64,000 bases of DNA from Mastigias papua (Eukaryota; Cnidaria; Scyphozoa; Rhizostomeae; Mastigiidae): contig OZ025274.1 in assembly GCA_964019165.1 (NCBI GenBank), positions 1,993,253-2,057,252 of the forward strand, written 5' to 3'. Of the stretch, positions 34,313 to 46,422 are shown in pieces. Numbering within the stretch: position 1 is the first letter of the stretch; each line of letters opens with the position of its first letter. The translations under genes and the position numbers were made by a program. The notes under the pieces were generated by a model. The model worked only from the letters and a program-made list of their open reading frames with translations, ran no database searches and had not been told where the DNA came from.

Positions 34313-36741
34313 TATCGTTTGTAGAATTTTCTTTGCGCACGAACTATTCTCACATTTCTATTGTTGCGAAAACCTATTATTGTTTAAAATGCTCTCTAAA
34401 TGTTATTTGATGGTATTGCATGACTATTGTCGATTATTTGATTGTTTTCTGGTTTATTGTTACTTTTAGATTGTTTAAATGTCAATAACCATCTGGTTTC
34501 CGTTTGCTGGTGATTTTGAATCACGCGGTGTTGTCTATTGCGGTCAGACCATTGCATCCTTCTTTTGTTCCTGAACAAAAAATTGAGAAAGTCTACGTTT
34601 AAACATACCTTTAGCTCCGTAGCAAGAAACACGATAGAGCGTTCTTTGTAATTTACAAGTGGCCGACATTTAGTTTCGACGCTCGAACATTTGGTCATGG
34701 AGGTGTAGCAAGCATGGCCGCTTGAAATTCTCACTTGACTGTTGACTGTCAAAGATTTCGTCGAGGTAAGCTCTCTATAATTAACATTTTGAAGATACGA
34801 TCATGCTCACCCATAGTATATAGAGCTCACCTTAGTCTCAGACAAGGTGCATTTGAGGTGAGCTCCATTCTTAGGGGTTTGTTATTTTTCACTGGGCACA
34901 GCATTGGAACAGTCAATGCGAATCTACTCGTAATCGATGAGAGGTGCGAAAGTACATTAGCACCTCTACTCGAGCTGCTGGCAATAGATCAGTATGAGTA
35001 ATCATAATTTCTCATTCTTGATACAAACAGTTCTATTTTGCCTATAGAACAACCAGCACTTACTTACCCAGTAATGAGACCGTTGTGGACTTGCTTGAAC
35101 CGCCGATCTCTCAGATTTATAGTCTCATATTCTTACATTTGGTATTATTGCTATTATATTGATTGCAATTTCACGTGCCAGTTTGACCCTAATATTGTCT
35201 CCTAAACGTCAAATGCTATTCATTATGGTATATATTTTCAGTAAAACTGTACATGTACGAAAGTTGTTCGTGTTTTGCCTTCGGTGATTTTGGTGGTTAC
35301 TGCTCTTGTAACCATTTTTGACTAGCGCCATTCTGCTGTTTGGTGTATCGTAGCACGATTCCTTCTCGGGTGGATCCCATTTCTTTCGTTAAGATTTATT
35401 TTTAACAGTTTTATTATGCATCATGGCCATAACCTTGACAAAGGTAAATACCGGTAAATACGTCACTCTATTGTGCTTTTGAAAGCAGGTGCTATTTCGA
35501 GTGATTTGACCGTATTATAGGCTGCTCAATGAATCAATCCTTGCAGTATAATTGGTAATTAGAGGCAATCTCGAGACATACGAGTTTTGTTATTACTCGC
35601 TGTAAATGAGATATCCGCAGTCACTCCTGTGCGCGAAATGGAATAAGTTCCGGTTTCCTGGGTGTGATAAATTCCTTAGCCGTGCAATACCTCACTTTTG
35701 AGGCATCGATGACAACTTATTGGGTTTTAAAGTCATTGTTGAGATTACATAAAGATGTATTAAGAAATTGGGAAGTCTTAGTAGACGAGATATATCAAGA
35801 GTAGGCCCTTGTCATGTTCCTTTTTTCTGAAAGAAGCGCAGAGAATTGCTTGCAGTTGGTCCGTAGCGAGAAAAGCCACTCGTCTCAAAACATACATGTA
35901 CTACGATTTCACGGTTCATTGGCATCCTCAACAATGGTTGAAACGTCACTAAAACCCTGTTTACATTACGTAAGTAAGTGCAAACAGTGAAAACTGCCGT
36001 TGTTGTAGGACATTCATCTCTATGTACAATCCCCGCAACCCCCCCCCCCCCTCCCCCAGAACAGCGTTTAGTCACACATGTTTTATGCAATATTTGTTAT
36101 GCGTAGGCTCTCGTAGAGGATTTCTGGGCCCCGTATGGAGACGTACTTTACATAAATATCAAGGCAAGCAGGATGACAAACATTGCCATTATATTATTTT
36201 TGGGCCTCTATAGCTTTGGGTCCCTGGGTCAGTGACCTGAGGAGGAACAGTAATGGTCGGCTAATGGTTAGTTTAGATACTCAATGAATGCTTGACCCAG
36301 GTTCCTTTCTTCGGCAATTGTTATCGTGCTAGCAGTGTATTTGCGCGTATCTGTACCGACACGATCAAATATTGATGAGCATGTAGCCCCATATGTTTAG
36401 CATAACTCCAATACTATTGTCTACAAATTGGCAACATTTTATGGTCCTTCCATTTTCATTGTGTTTCTTATCAGCCAAGCGACGCCATTTGCAACATGAG
36501 ATAATTCAAGCACCTGTTATTCCGAGTTACTGAAGTGGACTTGGTCATAGAATGTCTACTAATGACCTATTTAGAATTCAAATCCTAATTGTCAAAGTGT
36601 TTATTTTCAATAAAGATACTGTAAGGTACCTCTTACAGGTACAGAGAATAGCCAACACTTTCTTTTTAGTAAGGAAAAGCTTTATCAGGAACATACATGT
36701 AGAAGGCCAAATACCTCAGGAACTTGTACTACACTAGCACT
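34313..36741. other. Gene-poor, possible 5' exon near 34760
   Basis: Around 34620-34762 the sequence is less AT-rich, with several CpG, and ends TTCGTCGAG|GTAAGCTC, a good plus-strand donor. It could be a non-coding first exon, but no partner exon is identified. A C-run at 36037-36053 causes frame artefacts. Confidence 0.3.
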
Positions 36742-37108
36742 ACACGTTTTTTTTATAAGAAACCAACTTTTTTGCCTGAGCCTCTATTTTCTTAACTTTT
36801 CTCGAAATCGAGGCTAAGGTTTTCTTACGATTTTCGTAAATTAACTTTTGCTGGAGTAGACTGGCTAAAAGGAGGTCACCATTATTTGTTGTAAAGAAAT
36901 TTGATCTTTGTTTAGTCAAGATTATCAAAGAAAAGTTTCGATCTTTGTAAAGGAGCTTACAAAGAATGGGCTAGTATCGATTTATGGAACGTGATAAAGA
37001 TGATCTTTAGACCTTGAGCCTCATGATTTTCTTAACATTTTCTTATGAGTTTGGTCATTTGAACCACTTTTTCATATAAACATTTTTTCTTACAAAAAAG
37101 ATATGTGT
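36742..37108. mobile_element. Element with CACGTTTTTTTTATAAGAAACC ends
   Basis: The left end ACACGTTTTTTTTATAAGAA and a degraded right end TTTTTCTTACAAAAAAG...TGTG are inverted. The interior has GCCTCTATTTTCTTAAC and GAGCCTCATGATTTTCTTAA repeats. No believable ORF. Confidence 0.5.
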
Positions 37109-37249
37109 TAAAAACGACATCTCTAAGTTGCATTTCAGTTTCGAATACTTGCATCACTGCAGACAATCGATAATTATTAAGCCAAATTCTCATTAATTGT
37201 GTATAATCTTTGTAGCAAGTGGCTCATATGTGTGTTTCTGTTGAAGTTG

Positions 37250-37429
37250 GCATAGCTGCCAAATGTTTGAAAACTCTAGTAAGGTCTATTTTCTCCCAAC
37301 CTAATTGACCAATCATCATGCACACTAGCCTAGTTTTAGCATCTGTAGTCAGAATCCTGCATGGTGATTGGTCAATTAGGTTGGGAGAAAATAGACCTTA
37401 CAGAGCTCTGAAACATTTGGTGGCTATGC
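37250..37429. mobile_element. GCATAGCC inverted-repeat element, copy 2
   Basis: 180 bp with long inverted arms (GCATAGCTGCCAAATGTTTG at the left; GGCTATGC at the right). TGTTGAA lies just outside both sides (37239-37245 and 37430-37436), a likely target duplication of 7 bp or slightly more. No coding capacity. Confidence 0.75.
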
Positions 37430-39073
37430 TGTTGAAACTTCTAGTATCCATAGCGCTTTGTCTTAGCACTTAAAATGTCTATAACACTAAATGTGCTATT
37501 AAAGAATAATCAAGGAACTTTTAGCGCTAAAATATGGTCAATAGAGATTCAAAAGGATGTAGACTTACCGTAGCACACATTGTTGTTTTTACAAAACAGT
37601 TTTTTCACCTAGTAACGAAGCTTTCTTAGGTTTTTCATGACTTCGATGCTAGAAGAAAAAATATGTATTTGGGATAGCCTCGACTTTAGTGAACAGAAGC
37701 CTCAGATTTATTGCTACCTTGGTGCTAACCTTATACTAAAGGAGATTTTTGCACTGTTTGACATTACTTTTGTGCTAGAGGGTACACCACAGTGCATTAA
37801 GTTCTGTTACAACTATTGTTGCTTTTATCATTCAAAATTCCGATGGGGTCCCAGGTTTTTTAACAGCGATGTGCGTAATACTTTTGAGAATAATCCATTT
37901 GTTGTGGTGTCTCAAGATCTCTAGAAGTACAACTTTTTTCTGTGGACTTCTAGAAATTATATTGTTGTTTGTTGTTACAATGTATAGACATCTCTAAGAA
38001 TGCCATTATGATTTTTCAGTAAAATTGATATTCTGTTTGAAAATATAAGGCCCGTCTTTGTTTCACCACTCTTCGATATGTTGAAAATGATCGCCAAAGG
38101 TGTATTTGAATATTTGTGTTGGTGTGCAAGAGCAGAGATTTTGGATCATGAATTTGTGATTTGGCATAGAAGATGTCTTATTTGAATGCAAATTTCTTTG
38201 TGATATGTTCACCACAATGTTAAATATTCATACTGTTATCATGGGGCTATGGTCTGTTGCCATGCTTTTGCAGCCATCTGCTGTAGACTTTAAGGTTTAT
38301 GTTGCACTTGGATTGGTGTATTGATGGTCACCTCGCAAATTGGAAAGGTAGGCTTATGTTACTGAATGAAGAGGAATAGAGTCGCACAGGCCAGCTAATT
38401 TTGGGCTTGGTAGATATTTGAGTGCTTAGGGTGTATTTGCAAAAGTAGGCTATCTTTTTGCAAGCAGGTGCACAACTATGGGGGCCCTGAGGTTTAGACC
38501 TTTGCCCTTTTCATCAGAAGGATAAAAGTACATTGTTTCTTGGAAAATGTTGAAATTATTCATTTTGATTTTCTTGGAAATATCGAAATCATAAGCATTC
38601 CTCTAGTATGTCTTTCGTTTTTAAATCTGAAAAACATTCTTCCAAGCTATTTAAACTAGGTAATTGTGCCTTTTTGTGGATTAATCCCTTGCCCTCGAAA
38701 ATTCTTTGTTACGCGCCAAGTGGGGGGGGGGTACAGAACATGTACTTGACCCTCTGGTCTTGGTAGTGGCTTCCTTCCTATTTGTCTAAAAGCTAAGACC
38801 CAAAATAGGAAATTGATAATGCTCCACAGTTTTGTAAAAAAGTGGGCGCGACCTTTCCTTGGATTTTGAAAAAAGCATGACAGAAATGGAAAGCTAGCAA
38901 GTTATCTCAAAATTAGAATGATACATCTTAGTGGTTTTTAAAATTTTATGTGAATGTTAATGTTATTGTCATTCTACACATCATTAGCATACATGTTAAT
39001 TTGTGATCGTTTTTATGACCTACTTTCATTAAGCAGATATGTACTATCTGCAGATCCAAACTTTCTCCACTTA

Positions 39074-39358
39074 GGGAGGGGTCATTATTTATGACCAGGG
39101 TGGGGACGGAAGATAAAACGGTGGGGTGAATGACAAAAATAAGCTCTGGTAGGTGGAGTAGCAGAATAGCTTTTGAATACGGGGATAGTGTTAAAACATA
39201 TAGCATATTTAAGCGTAAATGAAGCCTTGTTTTGCAGTTCTCCTTCGGTGGGATAAAGAAAATTTGACTTAAGCAAATGGTGGGGTAAAATTTTTTTGAG
39301 GGCACATAATACTCTCTCTCCTCGGTGCCCACCCCGGCCATAAATAATGACCGCTCCC
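39074..39358. mobile_element. PIF/Harbinger-like MITE, copy 2
   Basis: 285 bp with ends GGGAGGGGTCATTATTTATG and TAAATAATGACCGCTCCC and flanking TTA (39071-39073 and 39359-39361). The interior aligns with 3370-3652 (AGCCTTGTTTT.C, AAAATTTGACTT.AAGCAAAT). ORFs in it come from shared non-coding sequence. Confidence 0.8.
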
Positions 39359-40472
39359 TTACGGAACCAGAACTCCGCAGAGTGAGTCCGATCTACACTT
39401 ATATTAGGCCCTATTAAACAGGGTTTGCACCAGGTCCCCATGCCTGAATAGACTTGTATAAATGTAGCACAGAGTTGCGATATTGAATATAGACTGGGGT
39501 GTGGCCTACCTTGGCTGTGTTGGATACAGATTGATCTCTTTCCGTTTTAGTACAAACAGGGTCTGTCATAAAACCGAAACCTGAGGCAGTTTCAGATTTC
39601 ATACAATCAGGAAAGGTCTTGAGAAAACTGTGTTTTAGGACAGTCCGGACAAGTCTGGAAATGTTGTTGAAACTTGAAGAAAGTCAGGAAAAGTCAGGAA
39701 TTGTTATCAATCATGTGAATGAGTTATTTGGTGTTCAAATAACAAATATTGACGATTGTAAAGAGGTGTTGGTTTTTTCAAGTTTTGATATTTTTGTTCC
39801 TATTTGAGAAAGTAGTTGACCAGAGAGACTCATGTTCTTACCCAAATTGGAAAAATATGTTCATTGCTTAGTTTTGAAAGATGAATCAGTCGCATCATTT
39901 GTAGCAGCGGTTGGTTAAGAACAATATTATGCACCTTCAGTTTCAAGAAAATGTCAGGAAGGTTGGGAAAAATTATTAGGCCGGATGTGTATGAACCCTT
40001 GACTTTGCTATTTTGATTCTATGGCTAATTTTTCGCCCTATGTGATAACGGTTGTTCTCTACATTATTCATTGAAAACTATGTTTGACCTGAACTTATCT
40101 ACGGCGTTGTGAACTGTGCAAAAAGCAATTTAGGATGTTTGCAAAATCTCATTATTGTCATGGGCAGAAAACTGCTTGTATAGTTTCCAAATTTAGGTTT
40201 CACTGTGCGATTATCGGTTGATTCACGAGCTCAAGCAAAAATCTCACCGTGTTAGTCTAAGCGAAATCGTTCGTTCGCGCAATGCGAAGTCTTTGGCAGT
40301 TGAGCTTCTCCAGGAAAAACGTGATTGTCAGCAAATACGAGTTCGTTATAAGAACGTTTTTTGCCTGATACTCAAACTTTCATAGATTTTTCATGATTTC
40401 TATACAGATTATGTAAAAGTGATGACATTCTTGCATGAATATTGTACTTTTACAGGTATAGGTATATGACTT

Positions 40473-40861
40473 GCACACTTTTTTATAACATTATAGTCTA
40501 TAGGAATTTCAAGGCTCAAATTATCTGAAAATTTGAGAATAATCTAATAATATTGCAAGGCTCAAACATCATCAGGGCTGAGATTTTTAGCGCATTTGCG
40601 CGTTTTTTGTTTTGAAAGCAAGAGTGAGCTTCGTTTATCCTGTCTGGAACTCATTCATTACTGTAGTTAGACTTGAACTCTTCAGGGGATATCAGTTTGC
40701 ACACTTTTTATTATAGCAATATATTCCACACGAAAATTTATACGAAAATTAGCTAAAATGTAAGAAGAGTCTAAGAATAATCTTAGGCTCAGAATGAGAA
40801 AGAGTTAAAAATATCGAGGCTGAGTGAAAGGTTAGGTATTCATATAAACAAAGGGCGTGTT
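40473..40861. repeat. R3-type composite copy
   Basis: Starts GCACACTTTTTTATAAC and ends near CATATAAACAAAGGGCGTGT. A second CACACTTTTTATTATA end lies inside at about 40697, which suggests two copies side by side or nested. The TTGAGAATAATCTAA and AGGCTCAAA motifs match R3. Confidence 0.45.
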
Positions 40862-42422
40862 TCAACTTTCTTTTGTCTCGGAGATCCAGTACTGAGCTTT
40901 CTTGATTTCTGAATGCAATGAGAAATGCAATGAGAAGCTACGCCAATTTTCTGAATGCCACGCCCACTTCGCTGACACATTTTTAGTTCATGTCCCCCCT
41001 CCACAAGCATCATCTTTGCGATGGCCATCGTCAGACACCCTTTAGACTTGATAGACTGACGTCTCTGATTTTATAGGCGTATCTCCGGCAATGACCAGTA
41101 TAACTGTGTGCGAATCAAAATCTCTGAAGATTTGGATTAGCCAGAAGCTAATCAAAACCTTAGTATATTGTTGGCTTGGTTCTGCAATTACCCATTCTTT
41201 TAATAAGAGTTTGGCTGATTCGCAGTCTTCCCAACCATAAGCCAATCTTGTGAACTCATTTTTGTGCCTCAATGATCTAATTGGCTAAGGCGCACATGAA
41301 CCGTCACGTGGTTGGTTTATTTCAAAGGTGACCGGAGTTGTAGGTTCACTGAACCCTGGCGAAAGAATATCTTGCAAAAGGGATAAAATAAATCCCTTAA
41401 TGTAAAGGTATATCCTATTTGTATTAGAAACGATACTAGTGCCGAAAGAGGTTAGGATAAGTCGATAAAGTCTTGGAGGACTACCAATTTTGTCGTTGAA
41501 GTAAGAGTGTATGAAAGATACGTATTTTGGTCTCTTTACTTTCCTTTAACTATATGGCTAGGAGGGCTAAAAGTGTTTTACAGAACTTCCTGAATTTAAT
41601 TCGATGCAGGCTGGACTGTAGACCTGAAATAGAGCGTTTACAATCATGACACCACCCCACAGATTGCCTTAAGTAGGAGTAAATCCTTTCGGTCAGCCTT
41701 GCCTGTGTTATTTAGAAACGCTGTTGATTATTGAACTGTGTTCTCGATCCTCAGTGCGATTGCTTTGCTAGTGAAAGAGAAATTCTTGATTTTCTTATCT
41801 CTAATCGGCTTTAAAAGCAACGTCTCCTGTCATTCTGGTTTCCGATAATTGATCCTTTTCATGTTGGCATAAGCCTGAGCACATCTTTAGAAGATCATAA
41901 ATGTACCTTTGGACTGGGTGTTTGTCGGAATTTTAATGACGCTTGGGAAAGCATTCCCATCACGGATGGACAAAACGCGAGCGAAGTCTTCAAGTAAATT
42001 AGTTTCGCTTGTAGATGGTTCTCTAGCACTAGCGCCCTAGGGATTCATTGAAAAATCGGATCGCACTCATCTCAATTGATTTTGGAATCATCATAATCGC
42101 TAATCACCTTTGTATCAATATTCTAGTAATCATAAATCATTTGTTATTGAAATAGTCTCAATCACAAATCATCTTGATATCACAAATTGCCTTTTATTGA
42201 AATCATAACAATTTTTTATCTCATAGTTCTGTTAGATTCATAACAACCACATTCATCTTTTCAGTGAAATAGTCTGAATCACAAATCATCTTTCTGGTGA
42301 GATCATCGCAATCACACATATCTCTACAATTTTTGGTAGTCGAATTCATAAGCTTGTTGTATTGCGTCAAATCACAGTTTTTAATCATTATGTGGCGTTC
42401 AAAACAGAACAGTTGTATGCTA

Positions 42423-42798
42423 CACACTTTTTTTTATAAGAATATCTAATTTTTCGCTGAGCCTGAATATTCCTAAATTTATATGATTTTGAGCCTAAGT
42501 GTATTCTTAAATCATTCGTAAATTTTAGTGATTTTGAGCATTAATACTCGTATAGACTATATTCTTGTCATGAAAAGTGTCTCACTGACACTCGCCGAAG
42601 AGTTGCTGAGTCACATTATAGTGTAATGACTCAGAGACCCGACAAGTGAAGCTCATACTCGTTTTGTTCCCTAAAGAAAGCTCAAATAAGCAACAAGTCT
42701 AAGCTTGGGCCTTGCATTATTCTTAAATTACTCTTAAATTTTCAGTGATTTTGAGCCTTGATATTCTTATACACTTTATTCTTATAAAAAAGTAGTGT
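42423..42798. mobile_element. R3-type element, complete copy
   Basis: The ends CACACTTTTTTTTATAAGAA and TTCTTATAAAAAAGTAGTGT are inverted. The interior carries repeated TTTTGAGCCT and ATTCTTAAAT motifs plus GAGTTGCTGAGTCACATTAT. Related sequence recurs at about 16980-17280, 34150-34310 and 40473-40861. No ORF was recognised. Confidence 0.6.
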
Positions 42799-43239
42799 CT
42801 AGTCAATTTATCAAAAAGCTAATCCGAGTGTTTTTATTCACACGAATGTTTAAGTTAATAAATTTCACCTTTCGAGCTATTTCTCTTTTATAGGGAATAA
42901 GAAATCTACATGTTTAAGGCCAAGAAATTCAGGGAACTTTTCAATGTCGAACGCTTTTTATCATTGCAGAACACCCAGAGTTGGTTAGACTCTTTGCAGT
43001 AAAATTTTGCGCCATCACGTAACGTACCCTGCCTTGACGCTCTCCTCTTACGACGTTTTTTGGCCTACATGTGCAGTCGAAAGTAAGGAATTAATAATGG
43101 ACCTCTAATGCTACATTGTGTTCAAAAGAGGCCCATAAATAAGGCATTTTGTGTACTACGCCTTGAGCCAGGTTCATTGTATAAACCGTATGCGTCATGC
43201 ATTATCACTGCCATCGTAACTCAACGTTTTTTGTTAGAA

Positions 43240-43640
43240 AGTTGTTTAGAAGAGTATTCGACTGCTCAAAAAGTTAAGAAAGTTTTGTACTGGACTTCTG
43301 AAACCTAAGAAAGTTGATAAATTATATACCTTTAAAATTCCAATACTCAAGCAAGACAATCATCGCTTTTACTTAATTTGTATAGATTTCTTATGGTACC
43401 ATATGAAGTAGAGTGTGATATTTGTGTAGTGCCTGTCTGTCTGTACAGCACTGTAATGCTACATTGTGTTCAAAAGAGCATTAGCACTGTAGTGTTAGGC
43501 AAGTTCGGGGATTCTTGCTAAGATAATCTTAAGAAAGTTCACAGTACTGAAGTCATGAAAAATCTAAAGTTTCAGTTCTGGGTGAGAGAAAGTTTCTTAT
43601 ATAAACGTGAAAGTGGGGTATAAGAAAGCAGCACGTGACT
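43240..43640 (+). repeat. R1 repeat, best copy
   Basis: Runs from GACTGCTCAAAAAGTTAAGA through TAGTGCCTGTCTGTCTGTAC and TAGTGTTAGGCAAGTTC to GAGAGAAAGTTTCTTATA. Both ends carry TTATAAGAA-like sequence. No ORF. Confidence 0.55.
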
Positions 43641-45260
43641 GCTCATTTTTTTTATAAAACAAACGTGTTCTAGGCCAAGAGATTTTCTTATAAATGGTAC
43701 TAACGTGTAGCAGCTTGGCCAGACCTTATTCAAAACAAACGGACATTGGTAGCATGGGCGCCGTCCTTGTTGCCATATCCATACCTTTATTGACAATAAT
43801 TAAGTGCTTTGAGAATGCTTTGAAAAACTTTGTACAATTATAGTAACCAGTATTTGCTAAGAAAGACTTTCTTTGTGAATAGTAGTCATTTCAACACCGG
43901 TAGACTCTTCGCCCTCTTATTTGATTTTCAATGTTTGGTGCAGCAGATACCAGCATGCGTTCAGCTGGAAACTCATGTATTCCCTCCTTGAATAGATTTT
44001 TGTAATAAATATGAGCAACTGCGGAGTTAATGTTTTAAGTTTCTATGATTATGCTTCATACACTGCCCATCTGGCAAATTATTTCGGAGATGTATGTCTT
44101 CTAGACAATGTCGTCCTAGATGAAATAATTAGCAGAGAACATCAGGGCATTGCGAATAATTATTTACCAATTGTCCTGGTAGGATCTGAAGTAATACATC
44201 CTATTCGTATCATGTCTAATCGCAGAGAATCATCAAAGTGGGGAATATTTGCATATATTCCCCGTGCCGCTTCGGACACTCGTGTGCGCAACCTGTCGTG
44301 TTTGTTCGGCCACTCGCATGTTTGCTGTGCTACTATTGATTGTTCGTGTTATCAACGGATGGCTGCTGGCAGAACGGTGTGCTGGGTGTTGCATTTAGAA
44401 ACCCCTTGAATGTGCTCGTATTGGTTTTGTAATGGTTGTCTTCTACAGTGTGAATCATGATCACCGACGGACGTGCAGTACTGGTGAGTTATTCTCGTCA
44501 TAGCGAATCAGTGAGTTATGCACTTTTACAGTTCGCTATAATGCCCATGGAAGTTAGCAATTGGCAAAGTAAATTGTGAAGTCAGGGTGATACTTACGAG
44601 GCTATAATGTTGACGGTTGAATAAGTTGTGCAGTCGCCAAGAGAAGATATGTGCTACCGTTGTTTTACGCTAAGTTTTTTTATTACGACAAGGCCGCATC
44701 GAAATAGCTGCAGGTTTCAAGTTTTTATGCGCACTTGATTGTTCTATGTAAAAGTTCTTTAACAATGCTGGGACATGTTGTTGAATGTATTTACACTTGT
44801 TTATGCTTAAGTTAGGGAAAGTGTACACTTTTTATATGACGTTAAGCCTGAGTTTTCCTTATTGATTAGCAGAAATGCCCGTGCAAAGGCCAGTTGTACG
44901 CTTCCTTATATCCAATATCAGGCTACCTCATCGAAAAGACAGGCTACCTCACCGAAAAGACAGGCGACTTCTCAAAGTATGAAAAATCCTTACACTAATT
45001 AAAGCCGAATTTTGCGTATTCAGTTTAGTATATCTTCCAGCTCATCACGCGTAAAATGCGTTATGCCGTTTTCATTATTAATTTGTTCTTGGATTTGAGA
45101 ATAACCAGTTCATGTTTATTGAATTACCCTGGAACAGTCTAGTATATGAATATACTATTCATCGATGGACGGGGTCTAATGCAATTTTTTCACGAGCGCC
45201 TGTAAAAAAGCTTGATTTTAGCAAGTGTTGTTTTGTGTTAAAATGACCTCTAATGATATC
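43641..45260. other. Unassigned stretch with an unidentified 132-codon frame
   Basis: The frame 44011-44409 (plus) begins MSNCGVNVLSFYDYASYTAH and has moderately protein-like composition but no motif I recognise. A donor-like GTACTG|GTGAGTT at about 44479-44487 could end a 5' exon of the downstream LHFPL-family gene; this is speculative. Confidence 0.3.
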
Positions 45261-45572
45261 AAGATGATATCACAGATGATAATTGTACAGTCGTGTTCGT
45301 AGATTGTTTCTAATTTGTTCTGTAGCTCCTGCATATACGCATCAGCGATTGTTTTGTAAACGCAAAGATGATATCACAGATGATATTTATACAGTCGTGT
45401 TGGTAGATTGTTTCTAATTTGTTCTGTAGCTCCTGCAAATACGCATCAGCGATTGTTTTTCAAACGCAAAGATGATATCACATATGGTATTTGTTGAGCC
45501 GCATTCGTAGATCGTTTCTAATTTGTTTTGTAGCGCCTGCAAAGATGCAGCAGCGATTGTTTTTTTAAGCAG
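45261..45572. repeat. 104-bp tandem repeat, three copies
   Basis: AAGATGATATCACAGATGAT starts units at 45261, 45365 and 45469, so the period is exactly 104 bp. Each unit has GTAGATTGTTTCTAATTTGT and CGCATCAGCGATTGTTTT. The third unit is the most diverged. Not seen elsewhere in the window. Confidence 0.9.
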
Positions 45573-45912
45573 GAAATGAGATAACAGTGAACGATAAGAT
45601 CAAGTTTACTTTCTATTGGAAGAGCTTTTACAGGTGGAAGTCACGTTTTCCTTTCAACTTCTGAGCGAGAGCAACTCTGACTCAATCAAGGCAATATTGA
45701 CAATTCTTGAAATGCCACCCGTACCTTCTCATTCCTTACTTTTTTGTGTCTGCATTTCTGTCTCGTGCTTGTTAGCACAACTCTCTGTCATGAAAACAAT
45801 GGCCAGGGCGGTAGTGGGAGGGATTGTGAATCAACATTTGACGACATTTGTTGGTGTATTTGTTATGACTCGTAAAGTTACATGAATTCTGTTCATACCT
45901 GTTTTGATCGGA

Positions 45913-46168
45913 AATTCTCCAATTACCCGATTGGAATGCTGGGTAATTGGGATTCCATTGATCTGTTAATGCAAGGATAGTAGTAGTCTACATGAGATCG
46001 CGCACGCGCAGAGAAGATCACAGTTTAAATTTCTGAGCATGGATCAGTATGATTGCGTAAAGGTATCAGGGAGGGCAGAGGTGAGGCATGTAGACTACTA
46101 CTATCCTTGCATTAACAGATCAATGGAATCCCAATTACCCAGCATTCCAATCGGGTAATTGGAGAATT
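45913..46168. mobile_element. 81-bp-arm palindrome abutting the DIRS element, likely non-autonomous relative
   Basis: Two perfect 81-bp inverted arms (45913-45993 and 46088-46168) flank a 94-bp loop. The loop begins with GAGATCGCGCACGCGCAGAG, which also occurs, inverted, next to the right terminal repeat of the DIRS element (50597-50620). The right arm runs directly into the DIRS left repeat, overlapping it by 3 bp. The arms differ in sequence from the DIRS terminal repeats. The simplest reading is a tiny derivative of a sister DIRS family with its own terminal repeats, or a rearranged end made during circle integration. No ORF is present. Confidence 0.65.
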
Positions 46169-46422
46169 CCACTTCACTGTTACTGCTGCGGAGTAGCAGC
46201 CTACATGAGATTTCAAAGCACTGTCCATGCGAAGAGCAGAATTTAGTGTCAACTCATATTTATGACGCATGTTAAACACAACACATATTGATCATTGTAA
46301 AGAACAAAATAATAACATGAATATATGAAGCCATAAATCGTAATGCAGTTGTTGCAACATAACATGAATATTTTACTTAAAGAACTGTTTCTAATGCTAT
46401 TATAATGTTAAATAATGATGAG

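Noticed and set aside
37637..37924. 95-codon plus frame beginning MTSMLEEKICIWDSLDF
   Set aside because: No family recognised and its start lies in R1-like repeat sequence.
39085..39441. 118-codon minus frame resembling one at 3504-3854
   Set aside because: The similarity comes from two copies of the same MITE; the frames are not kept in register and no domain is present.
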